This document shows, piece by piece, positions 10,322 to 23,900 of a stretch of DNA of 64,000 nt (position 1 is its first letter; every line of letters starts with the position of its first letter). Location of the stretch: contig VXAI01000157.1 in assembly GCA_013399305.1 (NCBI GenBank), positions 1,318,613 to 1,382,612 on the forward strand. The letters are read 5' to 3'. The stretch comes from Rostratula benghalensis. Lineage: Eukaryota > Chordata > Aves > Charadriiformes > Rostratulidae. The notes beneath the pieces were generated by a model. That model was not told the DNA's origin and ran no database searches. It saw nothing but the letters and a program-made list of their open reading frames with translations. A program made the translations under genes and the position numbers.

Positions 10322-13300
10322 GACTCTAACACAGAAATACACCATGAAGGCTAAAAGGAAAGACAACAGCAAGAAGTTATGCATTAGAAATGAAGGATAG
10401 CCATTTGTCCCATAACCCTGCTGTCATTTTGCATTTGACAGTGATGACCCAGCCTTTGCAGGAATCAATTCTGCACCAAAGTTCAGACCGCACATTTTCC
10501 TCAGAGGACAAAAAGAGTGTGCCCTACACGTTTTACCAACTCATTTCACACAGCAGATGATGTTATGACAGCTATTGGCAATACTTCTAAACCATGTAAG
10601 AAAAAAAAAGTCTGTAACCTATTATCCATTCCAGGAGCAATGCTGTACCTCCACAATGAAGAATTCCCTCACAAATTTCATTCCGTGCTTATATGCAGCA
10701 TATAATGCATATTCCATATTAGATTTTACCTCTGTCTGTCCAATACATCCACAAGGATCATGTTGTCTTACTTGTCTGTAGAACAGTGAATACATTATAG
10801 ATGGTTCCCATGTCTCAAATCAAGCTCCTACAAGAACTGCAGCAAAACTTGTTTGCTGACTATCATGTTACTGTCTTACTTTCCACCTTCCAAAAGTCAC
10901 CTAATTGTCATGAATTACCAAATGAACACGTAATGAATGTAGAAAGCCTAGCAATTCAATGGTTCAGATTCCTTTCTGCTCTTCAGTTCCTGAATTTTTA
11001 ATACACCATTAATACACCATTTGTTGCTTGAACAGAGAGGTTCAATGTCTCTCATTCGAGACTTATGACATTTTACAATGTGTGTTTCCCTCCCACCCCA
11101 CACACTTTTCCTGTGTGTTATGTGAGTGAAATATTTTTTCCCTTGCTGAATTGCACACTCTGCAGTACTGTAAGGATTCGAAATACGTGAAATACACGTT
11201 CAGTAACAATTTTAGCAACAGCAAGGATTCTCTCTCATTTCAAGTCTGGTCTCTGCACTGTATTTGTGTTGGTATCATTGCATAGGGTGGTGATCTCCTG
11301 GCATATTCTCCTAGAGATTATGTTATAGTAAGGTATAAAGGTACTTTATGTACCTTTATCTTTCTGCTATTGTCTTACAAGTCTAAGTTCCAGAGTTTTA
11401 CATACTTGTATATCAAGCTGACTGCATCTGTCCTTAAGGGCAATGTTGCACTTTAATGGTATGGTTAAACACTACAACTTCTGTGTGTAGACAAACCCTC
11501 AGGGCTCAGACAGACGCTAAAGTTACTGCAGCTCGACAAGTTACTGCACATCAGCAGAGCCACAGAAACCGACCATATACATGCACTTAGTCTGTCCCTA
11601 ATGTGAGGTAAAACAGAAGTGCTTAAAGCTCTCTTGCCCAGTCTTTCTTTTTTCTTACTTAGCCAATACAAACAGTATGATTAACATAGTACAAGCAAAA
11701 ACCAAATAAAACTGAATCTATAGCATAAAGTAGATACTTTTTAAAGGGCTGGAGACACCAGAAGTTCCATGGGACAGAGCTGCTCCATCTAAAAAGAGAT
11801 ACTGGAGGAAAAAACCCAGAATAGCAATTGCCTTTAAAATCAGTTCACTTACCTTTCCCTCCTGACTGTAACTGACTTTAAGCTCCAGGTGTGGGAAACG
11901 TGGCTGTTACAACAGGAAGATGCTATGACTCCAACCTGTACTTTCAGTGAGGATGTAGACCTCTCATGTGGTGCCTAGACTTATATGGAGAGACAAATAA
12001 TTTTTGCCCAATTTGTTCCCTAACTGTGTAAGTCATCAAAGCAATTTAAAATTCAGCTGAAACTCGGAAAATGAGCCAATGTCATTCCCTCAAGATTAGT
12101 GTGACATGCTGCGACTGTTCACTCTGAGTTAAGACTGACAGCAGCCCTTTGCACACGTTAGAGTTTAGGCAGTATAACATAGAAAGCCATGAGGTAAAGT
12201 AGTACAATAGTCCATCTTACGAATAACAGCTACCTGTACATCATCTGTCTGTGATGACAGCTTTGGCTGAATTCCATGTGTGTGCTGGGAGTGACACATC
12301 AGACACACAGGCTGAGTGTAACCTTGCCCAGTCTTTGCAGACAGAAGAGGTACTCTGCTCACAGGCAACGCATTGGAAAAGGGCCTTCATGTAGCAATGC
12401 CAAGCAAGGAGCAGGAAAAACTAGCTGTAGTTGAAGCACTAATTGTCTCTGAAAGTTAGAATTGTCCTAATGGACCAGTGATTTGGATAAATAAACCACT
12501 GTGCAGGTAGCAACCTGCTCTTAGGGTGTTATCAGACCAATTCTGCGGCTGCAGAACCCAAATGTCACTCCAGCAGGCCCAAGTACTACATTGGCCTTTC
12601 TTAAAACGCACTAGGAATGTTCTTACGAAGACAGACATTCCAGAAAATTTGGTTTTACATCGTCTCCTTTTCTCCCTCTGCTTCATGTTCAGTTTTCTGC
12701 TTAAAGTCTTCTCAAGCCTTTACTGTCCTGCCCTGTGATTGAGCTTAAGGGAAACAGTGCAGATCATTACTAGCACTTGCAGTGAGGCCAAAACTGTGGG
12801 CTGCAGGGTTGGGTTTTCTTTTTTTTGTGTGTGTGTGTCTACTCACCAAGCCTGTTCTACATATTCTAGGAGGATCCTTTAATAAGGTACATTAAGAGCT
12901 GCTGACAGTCTCAAACTGATACGGGGTAAAAAGTAATGCCACATCTTCAACATACCAGGCTCACTGCTACTGTGTATTCTCAGTATGCAATGCAGAAATT
13001 TCCAGCCAGAGTTTTCAATCAGTTGAGCCTGTTTTTAAAACACTTTAATTTTTCTTCTTTGTTCTTTTTCATATTTATATATTCAGACATTCTCAGGTAC
13101 TAAAGCTTCATAATACATATTCATATGATAACTTCAAAAATTATGATGGCTTCTTTAGAAATTGAAAAATGCAGTTTTGAGACTGAATGATCAGTATTAT
13201 TCAGAAAATGACTTGAAGATGTTATTTGAGCCTGGCACAGCATAGTTGTTATTCTTGCAGAGACACAAGTCAGCTTAATAGCAACATTCAGTACTTCTAA

Positions 13301-13989
13301 CTTTTCTTAAATATCAGGGCATGTAACTGAGCTGGAGTAAAGCCAGTAGGGCAAATACGGTAGGATGAAAACATGATAGAGATATCTATTGACTGTGTGT
13401 ACAAATCTGCACAGTTGGAACCAGCTATCAAAATAATTTCAGGACTATCAGGCATGTATTCTGCGATGGAGAACAAAGGAAGTGTCACATGAGGTTAGGC
13501 CCTTCCACAGAACACATGAAATATCTTGACAATTAATTTGTGTCAGCATCAGTATAGAAGTTGAAATGCATTAGTATAAAAAAAATAGAAGACTCTATAG
13601 TTTGCATAAGAATAAAATCTGATCATTCTTATATGAGTCTAAACGACTTCAGGCAGGATTGTCACAGATATGGGAATAGAAATGAATTAATATTCAAAAT
13701 TACATGGGGGCATGTGGGGATTATTTTACAATAAAAATAATTTCAATCTATTAAAAAATTATAGGCATGAGAAACATTCCAGGCTAATGACGATCATTAC
13801 TGGGAAAAATGTAGCTGTTGATTTACAGTGAAGTCATTTATGTGTAGTATATATTTACTCGGTCTTAATCAACATCACAGTAATCTAAATTGTGATTAAA
13901 TAGTAAGGTGAAAGCTTGAGGTCACGGAAGGCTCTCATATTCTCCTTCAAGAACTCAAGGGACAAACCTTGGGCAAATTATGGTAGATA
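10322..13989. other. Non-coding unique sequence, no gene seen
   Basis: No gene or recognisable repeat. Open frames do not exceed 76 codons. A perfect 10-bp inverted repeat with a 5-base loop lies at 11335-11359, and T8(GT)6 at 12819-12838. A very AT-rich block at about 13560-13770 has many TAAT cores but no other structure. Confidence 0.55.
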
Positions 13990-15440
13990 AAGTCATGTGC
14001 TGCTTCTTTTCTCCCCTCCCCTTCCCACATGTCAATGTTCCCCTTGGGGACTCTTCCCACAGAAAAACAGCGTGGCAGGTGCTCTCCACGTTGCTCTTCC
14101 GATTGCTGTGATCTCCAAGGCAGCAAGCATCAGGCAAGGCCAGGTGGCAGTGCTGGATACGGCACCCCCAGACCCCAGCTCAGGTGCCCTTGGCCTCTGG
14201 GGGTGCGGGAGAAGCAGGAGCTCATCTAAGCCTGAGGTGGAGAAGAAACAAGTGCTGTTTGCAAACAGAGAAAACTGTAAAGAATTTCCCTGATTTTAAA
14301 GGCAGGGGAAGGCTTTCTTGCGAGTTGGGTCTTTCAGTGATAATAGAAAGCACAACCCTAAGGGTGGTAGGAGGAAGAAAACACCCCCCTATGGAATTAC
14401 ACAGGATAAAAATAAGGGCTTGAATCTGAAACCATGGTTTCTTTTGCCTCTTTTCCTACCTCCCACAGCGAAATGGGTAAAGCGCAAAGAGCAGAGTGAG
14501 TGTATCAGCTATTGCCACCAGAGAGCTGCCAGATGTCTGCTTTGCAATTGGAAAACAAGGAAAAAAACCAACCCAGCCCAGAGAAACGGGGGTGGTGGAA
14601 TTTGATAGTTAGTATCAGAACCCAAGGAAAATTAGCTAATGTGTGTGTCGGAACAAGAAATCCTCCATTCGTTGCAATTACTCAAAATCTTGGCTTGCCA
14701 CTGAGAATGCATTTTAGAGACTGGCGTAATTAAATGGGGAGCAGGAGCCAAAAGGGAAATTGCAAGCCCCTGAAAAGGAGAGCTAAGAGACTAAAATCGT
14801 ACCTCATTTACATATTTTGCCATAATTTCAGTAAGTTTAGCCAAATTGTATCAGGCCAAATTTATGCTGATGTGCAGCAGCAGTAACTCCACTGGCTTAA
14901 AAACATACTCTCGACTTGCTCTGTAAAACTGAGATCAGAATTTGGCCCAGTGTTTGAAGAGTGCTTTGATCATACGTAAGTTTCCTGGTATTGCAGAACT
15001 GGAATTTGCTGAAGAGCTTGTGTCTGAGCCACCTTTCAGGCTGCTGTTCCTGCAGGGCAGGGGTACTTTATTCAGCAGGCACAGCTTGACTTTACCCCTC
15101 TTTTTCACGTGCCTGCCTGGTGACCATCGTACCCGCCCTGGGAATAAAAAGCGACCTTAGTTCAGGTCTGCCTGGCACTGACTTTTAATTTTCTCTCTCT
15201 GACTTTTAAGCTAGTAGAAGCACTTGGAAGGCAGTGCAGTGCATCTGCATCCAATCCTGACTCTTTGGCCGGGAGAGAGAAGGAGGAGACTCCTGTCTAC
15301 CGGCCAAGGACTCCCCAGGGTTGCAAGAAGCCTCCCATTTGCTTCGAGTTCTGTGTTTCGCGAAGAGTCTGTGACGGAGAGGAAACCCAGAGAAACTGTT
15401 GGTTTGGGGTGAATTTGACCCCGGCTTTGGTTTCATAAGT
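13990..15440 (+). promoter_or_regulatory. GC/CpG-enriched segment, candidate promoter or first exon
   Basis: GC content rises here against an AT-rich background, and 15107-15421 holds about eleven CpGs in roughly 315 bp, including TTTCGCGAAG at 15357-15366, in a window where CpG is otherwise scarce. A TATA-like AATAAAAAG lies at 15143-15151. A start site would be expected near 15175, and a GGGGTGAATT splice-donor-like site lies near 15408. Several overlapping open frames of 60-98 codons occur on both strands, which is typical of raised GC and not in itself evidence for coding. It could be the promoter of an unannotated transcript, a decayed CpG island, or only a local compositional fluctuation. 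Strand is inferred from the TATA-like box alone. Confidence 0.3.
14845..14950 (+). repeat. Relic of an ancient amniote dispersed repeat
   Basis: The segment contains CAGTAACTCCACTGGCTTAA, then a decayed linker, then GAGATCAGAATTTGGCCCAG. I recall this combination (a 'gtaactccactg' block followed by 'gagatcagaatctggccc') as an old interspersed repeat seen in birds, turtles and crocodilians. It is too decayed to assign a family without a library search. Confidence 0.5.
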
Positions 15441-18400
15441 CTGAGGCTGAAGCTAGTCAGAAAACAGTTGCTTTACCAGTGCTTAGCCATGAGATTTGGG
15501 GGATTCCTCTGAAACTCTCATCACAAACATTAAGAAAAAACGCCTACCAACTTTTGCAAGCTAGAAGCCTAGCATTTCACATAGCTGTATTTAAAAGTCA
15601 CATTGAAGGGCCACATTGCAGGGCTGTTACAAAGAACAGCATTCTTCATATTCTTGTGCTGAAAAGGTTAAGAAAAAAATAACTTAACCAGGTTCTTTGC
15701 AATACAAAAGGCTCAGTCTTCACCCACTGATGGTTATAGCAGCTGAGAATTAAAAATAAAGTTTACTACTGGCATTTTTTCATTACTGTTTTCGGTGGTA
15801 GGATTCGATTTCTTTCTGGCTTAGTAGCCTTTCATATTTGTTTATAGAACTGGGAAGGGAAGTAGCTTTCTAAATATTATAAATGGTTAACTGATTGCAT
15901 AATGTATATTTTCCAGACCCTCTGCTTGCTGTTGAGTACTGAATAGACACTACAACTGACAGAGCTGTCTTTTCTTCCAGAAATAAAATGAGTTAGTAAA
16001 AGTGAGATAAAAATGGCCCATTCTGTAAGAATCTTAGAGGGACAGGGGAAGGAACAGACAAGTGGTCTCACCAAGGACTGACTATGAGCAGCAAGAATAA
16101 GATGCATTTTTGTATCACACAATGAAAGCTCTCCAGTCCCACACAGTATTTATTGTTTGTGTTACTATTAGTTAAATGGACTGCTAATTTTCCCTTCTTC
16201 TGGTCTGTATCCACTGGATTGTTATTTTTGTTCAGCTGCAGCTTCAGAGCATTTAGTGATTAAATCTCCCCTAAGGATTTGTTTTTGCAAGCTAGCAGTC
16301 TATGCAGTCTTTCTTTATAGATTTGGTATACTTTGGCTGTGGCTGGGCTAATGGGAGGGATGCTTTTGTGTTATTATTGTGCACATTAAAGTACACGTCT
16401 ATGATCTCCAGGCCGGGGAATTAGTAGGTGAACTATTTTCGTCAAGGTACAACTACTGTAAGAAAATCTTTAGAGCCTGGGGGTTAACCCCAGTAGCATT
16501 TAGTTTTCAGTCGTGAGTCAATCAACTGTATCAAAAGAAGGGAAAAGCTGAGGGGGAAAAAAAAGGTTGGAATGTGGTCCAGCATGCATTAAAGCCAACA
16601 CCCATGTGTGGAGAGTCTCCATTCTAACACACAAAAAGCATCATCAGGCTTTCACCCTCACAGGCAGAGGAGAAGAGGACCATTCCTGGTATTTGAAGTT
16701 CCCAAAATTATTGCTGTGTTGCAGGGCACTCCAGCTACTTACAAAGAGATCTGGGGGTAGGTGGGCAAAAGCAAAAACTAGAATTATGGCAAAGCACTAT
16801 CTGCACTGTCATTCATAAAAGTAATGCATAAATATTCGGAGTACACAAATGCCTGGTATTTGCTGCATACTTGGGCACCCCAATAGTTCCTCTGCCTTAA
16901 GGTTCTCCCACAGCTGGGCAGTTAACCTCCTTCCTTAGTGTTTCTCCTCATGCTCAGTCACAAATGTCACCTGGTGCTGGTTAAGACAAGAAAATCTGGG
17001 GAGCAAATCACTGCAACTTCCCCTCCCATTAACCCCCTCACCTGTGAGTAAGGAAAAGGGCTCCAGCATCATTCAGATAATTACAAAAAGCTTCCCTGTG
17101 AATTAGTCATAACACAACATGTAAACATGTAGGTAAAATTATACTATTTCATTTTAATGTAAAAAATGTCTCAAGTAATAGCTGGGATGAAACAGAATCA
17201 ACTGTAGGTTAATAACCTAAATCTGTACTAACTACAGCACTTTCCATGGTTCCTTTAACTGATGCTTGTAATACCCAGTGCTGTTCAGGATGCCAAATAC
17301 AGACGCTTACCATATAGCTTACTGAACCATCCCTCTTTCTAACGACAGTTGTACAGAGCTGATTCTTGCTATTAGATTTTCTACTGGAGTGGTAACTGCA
17401 GCGTGCAAAACCCTTTAAATTGAGATTGCATGGAAACAAAAATACAAAAAAAACCCCACAAAAACAACCACCCCACAAAAAAAAACAGTACAGAGGACCA
17501 GATCTTTACAGATATAAATCATCGTGATATCTTTGCAGGATTTATCACAAACTCTACATTCACATTCATTTAGGCAACTCAAGGAAGATAATCTCCCTGG
17601 CTTGACTTTAAACTGACTGTGGGGTACCTCTCTGTTCTGAGTGTATTGACCAGTTGAGTTTGCTGGGACTCCCATCTAAGCTTTAGGCCTGGGTTTCTTT
17701 TCTGTAGAAGCATAGCCAGAGGTTCTGGGGACTGAGCATGCACTTGGGATAAGAATTTGGATGTTGTATCTTTAAGTTCCCCTAGAGACCACAATTAGAT
17801 CCAGCCATGTCTTCTCTCTAGTGAGAGGCAGGCCTTTCTGAGTAGTGGTTTATTAGTGCTCTGAATTGTTCTCTAGAAGAGCTATTTCTTTACAGAAAAA
17901 TTCAGGTTTCTTTGATGAATGTGTAAAATCAGGAGCTTCTTAGTCGTTTCCAGCTTCAGCACTGAGAGATTTCAAGCCATGCAGAATCAAGCAATGAGGA
18001 CCACTTGACCTGTTGCCCAGTGAAAGAAAGTGACACAAGCAGAAGTGCAAGGAGCAGAGCAGTTCAGGTCTCCAGCTATGCTCAGCAGAAACCTATCCTC
18101 ACCTGCCAAAGGCTTGGGTATGCTCTTGAGGGGAATGTAGCTGAACAGGATGGTCAGAAACAGCAAGTGTGTGCACCAGGTGAGTCTGGAAGCTGTTGCA
18201 TTACCTCAGCAACTACGGAACAGTGTTCCTGTCTCTGAAGGATACATCCTTCCAAACTAGCATCTTTTAATTGCTGCCCCAGCAATGTGGTCAAAGGCAA
18301 CCAAACCTGGCCCCACTGAAATGGGCTGGTGCTGGCCAAGGGCAGACCGTGCAGGTGGTGTGGACAGGAAACCTCCTGGGAGACAATTCTGGGGACAGAG

Positions 18401-20857
18401 ACTTCCACACTGAGAAGCAGCAATGGCCTTGGTGCCTCTGTAATGAGTACTCCCTGCCTCTGAATGTGCTTCCTTCTCCACCACCCATTTCCCCCACCCC
18501 CCCACTCCCCATTGGTATTTACTAATGGCAGGAACAAGTGGCTGCTACTGGACAGAGTCAAGAAGCAGGTTGCTTGAGTCACTCTTGAAACAGAAGGCCT
18601 GTGGAGGAGGCAAGATATGGTGATATCTTTGCCACAGCTGTGCCTCTCAAGTTCACAGTTTTGGGAAGGGTGAAGTCCATTCAGTCTGGTAGAGGGCTTT
18701 TCTCAGTTCCATCAGAAGAACAATGGCTTCATTAAATTTGGACAAACTGAGGATCTGTCAAGGGAAGTGATTTTTTTCCATCTGCATGCCAGCAAAATTT
18801 GGTTAGCCTATAGTGCCAAGGAGGCTTGTTAAACTGTTTTGGGCCTCAGTGCATGGTTTCACAGAAATTCAGGCTCTGGACAAAGTCCCCAGCCATTTCC
18901 TGATGGGTTCTTGACCCATCTTGACCCAAAGGTGATGGTAGCACCTCCTCCAATTTGTAGCTGGAATTTCTTTGGCTCTTTCACTGTCTATCTTCAGGCC
19001 AATAGGCTCCAAGCACGGAAGTCAAGTAGGGGTTGCTGAAGAGCCATGGTGCCCGAGTACATGACTTCCCTCCTAATTATGCCTCATCATCTCTTCTGTA
19101 CCATAGGTTTTACACCACAGAGGGTCAGTATGAGCTGCTCAGCTTTAGTGACTAGTAGTGTGACATCCCAGTGTCCCTAGGCATGGTAAATGGGGCAGGA
19201 TCATGGCCAGTGGGTCAGAAAATCAGCACAAAACAATGTTATCTTAGGTGAGTTTTTATGGAATTAGAGCTGGTCTCATAGGCAGCCTGCACTAGTCTGT
19301 GGAAGTTCTGATCTAAATCCAGGTCACTCCAGTGGTATTGGATAAGGCTAGAAGAAACTTCCAACCTCTGTAGACAAGAAGTGAGAACACAATATTGCAT
19401 TAATTTTTCACAAATTGCTCAATATGGAATATGTCTAGAGTAGGACAAAAGTTCTTCCATTTGTGGAAAAAGCTACAGGACCACCAATGAACTCTATTTT
19501 ACCACTCATGAGAAAATTTAGCACTGCTGTGCCAACCACAGTGGTACAGCTGCCCTAGGCAAACAAGCACATCCATGTTTACAACTGCCCAGCCTTCTCC
19601 CACGGGCTTTAACATTGCTCTGGTGATTCTGAGAATCAGCATCTCAAATCCACAACTCCCATATGAGGCGGAAAATTCTCAGCTCTATTTACATCTGTAT
19701 GCAACATCTCTATGGATACCTTCCCAAACCTCCTGGGAGGAAGAAAATTATCACATATTTCTAATTGGAGAAAGCAACAAAAATGTTTAAATTTGCTATC
19801 TATGAAGAGAAACAAAAACCCACACATCCTTTGCAACTATAAGTACATCATAAAGAAATATTACCAAGAAACCGATCAAACTGTGAAGTTATTGTTAATG
19901 GATTAGATTTCCAGTAATTTGTGCAATATCATGGAAGAGGAAGATGGAAGTTATTACTGCATGAGGTATCTGGTCTCTACATTGTTAACAGTGCTCATCC
20001 AAAGAACTTGAAAATGAAGCCTTCTGTGGTCTACAGTCCATAAGTGAGATGCCTTGCAGGTGCACTGGTGTAACTGGAACACTGAATGGGCACACTGGTG
20101 TTCTAATATAGATGAAGTTGTGGAACTGAGATCCAAGCAGGCAGGAAAGGTCATGAGAAGTAAAATACAATGAACAGCTGCCTGTATATTTTATTAGCCT
20201 GGCTTCCCAAGGAAGTAAGACTTACATTACCATACTACTTGCCCATTGTTTTTTTTCTGTCCTGCCCTCATATAACTTCTTATTCTGTTGTCTCATTTCA
20301 ACTGAATTTACCAGAGAGTTATCAGCCTTAGATACATTACGTTCCTCCAGGTCTCATGAAAACTGGCAGCTAGACAGGAAAAAGAGAGCTAAATTAGTAC
20401 TCCCAATGAGGGGAGGGTTTCAGCATGAATTAAACAATTACCTGCTCTGTTTTGCCTGCCAGCTGGCCAGCCAACACGGCCAAACAACTTCAAGCCCATC
20501 AGGGAATAATGAATCAGGCTTCTTTTCACTTGGAGTAGAAAAGAAACGTAAAGGAGGCAAGAGGTAGGTGTATGGTGCCCGGGGGAAAGTGTGGAAGAAG
20601 CAGTAGATATTAAGGAGGGAGTGGGGTAGGGGACATGAGAAGCAAGAAGAGGGAGTGTGGGCTGAAGGGGCTCTAGGAACAGAGTGAGGGGAGCTGAGGT
20701 TGCAGAGGTGAGAGAGGGTCATGGTGAAGAGACTGGGAGTTATTGCAGGGCAGGCAAGTATGAACACAGACTTCCTGAAATCAGGACTAATTAGAGCTGC
20801 CGCTCACAGGATGGCTTGTATATACAAAACCTGCCATGAATGCATTACTAGCCTACT
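15441..20857. other. Non-coding unique sequence, no gene seen
   Basis: No gene is recognised. The longest open frame is 142 codons at 18154-18582 (-) in a mildly GC-rich patch; overlapping frames on both strands there and low-complexity peptides suggest chance. Purine-rich, G-rich DNA at about 20545-20745 could be a decayed polypurine tract. Confidence 0.55.
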
Positions 20858-20940
20858 TTCAGAAGTCATGAGCACCCGTAGCTCCTATGGATATCAGTGG
20901 GAGTTGGAGGTGCTCAGCATCAATAACTCTCAGGTCCTGT
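20858..20940 (+). repeat. Relic of an ancient amniote dispersed repeat
   Basis: The order TCAGAAGTCATGAGCACCCG, then AGCTCCTATGG, then CAGTGGGAGTTGGAGGTGCT, then CTCTCAGGTCCTG matches an old repeat I recall from sauropsid genomes, with its characteristic mirrored 'gctgagcacc ... ggtgctcagc' halves. It is diverged, so a repeat-library search is needed for the name. Confidence 0.5.
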
Positions 20941-23900
20941 CTATATAATTTTAGTTAAATAAATTTGCAGCAGCTCTACCTGACTGCCCTGCAGCATAAG
21001 AATTATTAGATCATTACAGTTTCTTATATCCATCACAGTAAAAGCAGATCTGCAGAGGCTGTTAATTTACATACACTAGTTCAAAATAAGGAAAAGAAAT
21101 ATACCATATAAACTGTCATCCTGGTTATCAGAAGTCCTCAGAGTACGTTGTAGAGCTAGATGCTCTATTCTTATTCCCTTAATTGCTGTAAAATAGATAT
21201 ATAGTTCAAAACAATTAAAAAGAAGTGTTTGGACAAAATCAATAGCGAGTCAGACACATCAAGATTTAGCAGCCACAACTGAGCTGAAAGCATTACAGAA
21301 TCATAAGAGCTGATCCACACCTGACTCAAGTTTTATGTTGGAGTAACTTTACTGATTGAAGCATAAAGTAGAGCAACAGTAAATAAGGCCAGCAGAATGA
21401 ATAGGCCTGACAGGAGACCTCCAGAAAGGATTTTATTCTCTGTGTTATTGCTAAAATCCATTATCCCTTGAGGTAGTTGATCAGGAATTCATAGCAATGT
21501 TTCCATATCTAATTATTTTGCAACTTCTTTTGTAGACGTGCAATCCTGTGACTAACCCTGCAGTTCTAAAATGAAGACATGCTGGGAAAAAAAATCGCTC
21601 AGGGCTTGGAGACCCTCTCTACAATTTTATCATGAAATAAGTTTGGACTTTCTGTGAGCTATTTCTCTCCCTCTTACAGAGTTCGTCTCACTCTAGTTAC
21701 AGCTAAATGATTCTTGCCAGACAGGACTTCTCCCAGGGGCTTGGGTTCTTGCTGTTGGACAAGACTGACTTTCACCAAATGTCACACACATTACCACATA
21801 TTTCACAGGTACAATATTTCTGTCTTAGAAGATTGACACTCAGGTCTGCCTTTACTTTGTGAGTTGAATGCTAGGCAGTATAGTTTGGTATATCTTAAGG
21901 AATATCTTTCATCATTTTCAGAAAGTCCTGGTGGGGCTACATTTTTCAAAGAGCTTTGAGGGATGAAAAAATGAGTTACGAACAGCTCTCTATACACCTC
22001 TTTCTCTAATTATTTTAATTGTCCCTGCAATTAAACACACAGAGGAGCAATTTTTCTGATTTACTTTTGTATTTAAATTGCAGGTGCAAATTCCTCCCAT
22101 GGCTGAATTTTGAAAAGATCTAGGGCTGGAATGAGGTCTGCTTGTATTACTTGATATGCTTATATTGCTCTCACAAGAAAGAATCCTCTGCCTTGAGAAA
22201 TGTTACTGATTTGAAAAGCTATGTTTCCTGCTTTTTGGTTGAGAGAAGTTGTTTTGTTTCCACTGAGTAAATTTCCTAGCAATGCAACTTGACACACAGG
22301 ATATGCAGCCAGCTAAGCACAGAAATGCATGGGAGCTTTCGTCAAAATACTCATCAACAAGCATCACTGTTTCATAATTTCTCCTACCAAGACATGTACA
22401 TTAACAGATACCAAATTCAGAACAGTAACTTATATTGGAGATTGTCTGGCAGGTAACATAAAGATGTATTATTATGTCAAGCAACTTAATTGCAATGTTC
22501 TGGGACATAATTTTTATTAGCATGCCAGTCTGATAACATTTTACTATATAAACTCTAACATGCTGAAGCAACATCAATGTTACAAGTTCTTTTCTCCTGG
22601 TTCTCATGGATTTCAGAGAGTTTGAAAAGACTAAGTCATGTGGTACTTCTCAAGGGAGGTAAATATTAATATGTACATTTTACAAATGAGTATGCTCTAA
22701 AAGGTGAAGTGGCATTCCCCCCAAATGTAAAAACAGTTGATGGACAAATATGGTCAGAGCCAGTGATTCTATCCCCACTCTCTGGTGTGACCTGTGACAG
22801 TGTGGTGCTTCCATTAAGAAGGGAAAAAAAAAAAAACAGACTGAAGAAATGCAGCTGACTAAAACTGCATTATCATCATTTTCAGACTGACTAATGCCCT
22901 GGCAGAGCACGAGCCTATCTGTATCTCTATTAAGAATTCAAAGGAGAGATTGTGATCTTTATTTACATCCAGTTTAAACTTCTGAAACTCTGATGTATTC
23001 TTAGCAGTTCCTGCCTTAGCATGAGCAAAATCAGAATCAGGTGCAGAGCTTGCAGCTGCACCAATCTTTTCTAGGTAATTAGGAAGTTGATCAAGAGACA
23101 GTGAGGTGTATTATGGTGCGGATGCCCCACATAGTGTCCTTAAAAAAATTAATCAGTTGTGTCTACCCTGAAGCAGTGCCCTTCCGAGGCCTAGAAGCTG
23201 TCTAGACCTGGGCTAAGAGCTAGGACTAAAGTATCTACAAGTAACTTTAATTGTAAATTTACTGTTTTGCTGGGAAGACTGTTGCAGGGATACATGTGGA
23301 TCTACTTGCTCTGCGTACACTGCCCACCAGCCGTAAAAGCCTGCGATGTGCTCCTTAGAGCACTTTGAGGAAGCCGCAAACGCAAGCTGACTTGAATTGC
23401 ATAACTTTGAAAAGTGGATTTAAATACACAGCCCAGATTCACGGCTCTCAACAGGGGTACTCTGAATGACACCACCCAAAGAGCTGGTCCCGAAGGCAGC
23501 TGCATGTGCATACACGGGCCTGTTACTGGAATGTATGCACACACATCACTCGCAGCAAGTTTCTAATTGCATCTGTAATTCTAAACGACTAATTTTACAC
23601 TCAGATTGCAATTTGAAAATCTTCCTGTTGCCACTTAGTTATCCAAGTCACCCATTCAGGCAAAAAGAAACAGTATCGTGTAATTTATCTAACTAAATGG
23701 CAGTACTTCATTTCTGAATATTTGCTGTGAACTATTGCTGAATGGGCTGTAGATTAAAAAAATGATTCATGGAACACGTCAGCAAATACCTGCTTTTGAG
23801 AATATAACTCTTTGTAGACAACATCTGAAGATAGAAGAAACAGTATTAGTGAATTAGGTAAATTTTTTAGTTATTCACCCTTGTCTATCAAATACATGCT

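Noticed and set aside
11335..11359. Inverted repeat ATAAAGGTAC / GTACCTTTAT with a 5-base loop as a possible small RNA hairpin
   Set aside because: The stem is only 10 bp and AT-rich, too short for a microRNA precursor. Such hairpins are expected by chance.
18154..18582. 142-codon frame (-)
   Set aside because: It sits in a GC-richer patch with long overlapping frames in other phases and on the other strand, and the peptide has Gly/Trp and Leu/Ser low-complexity runs.
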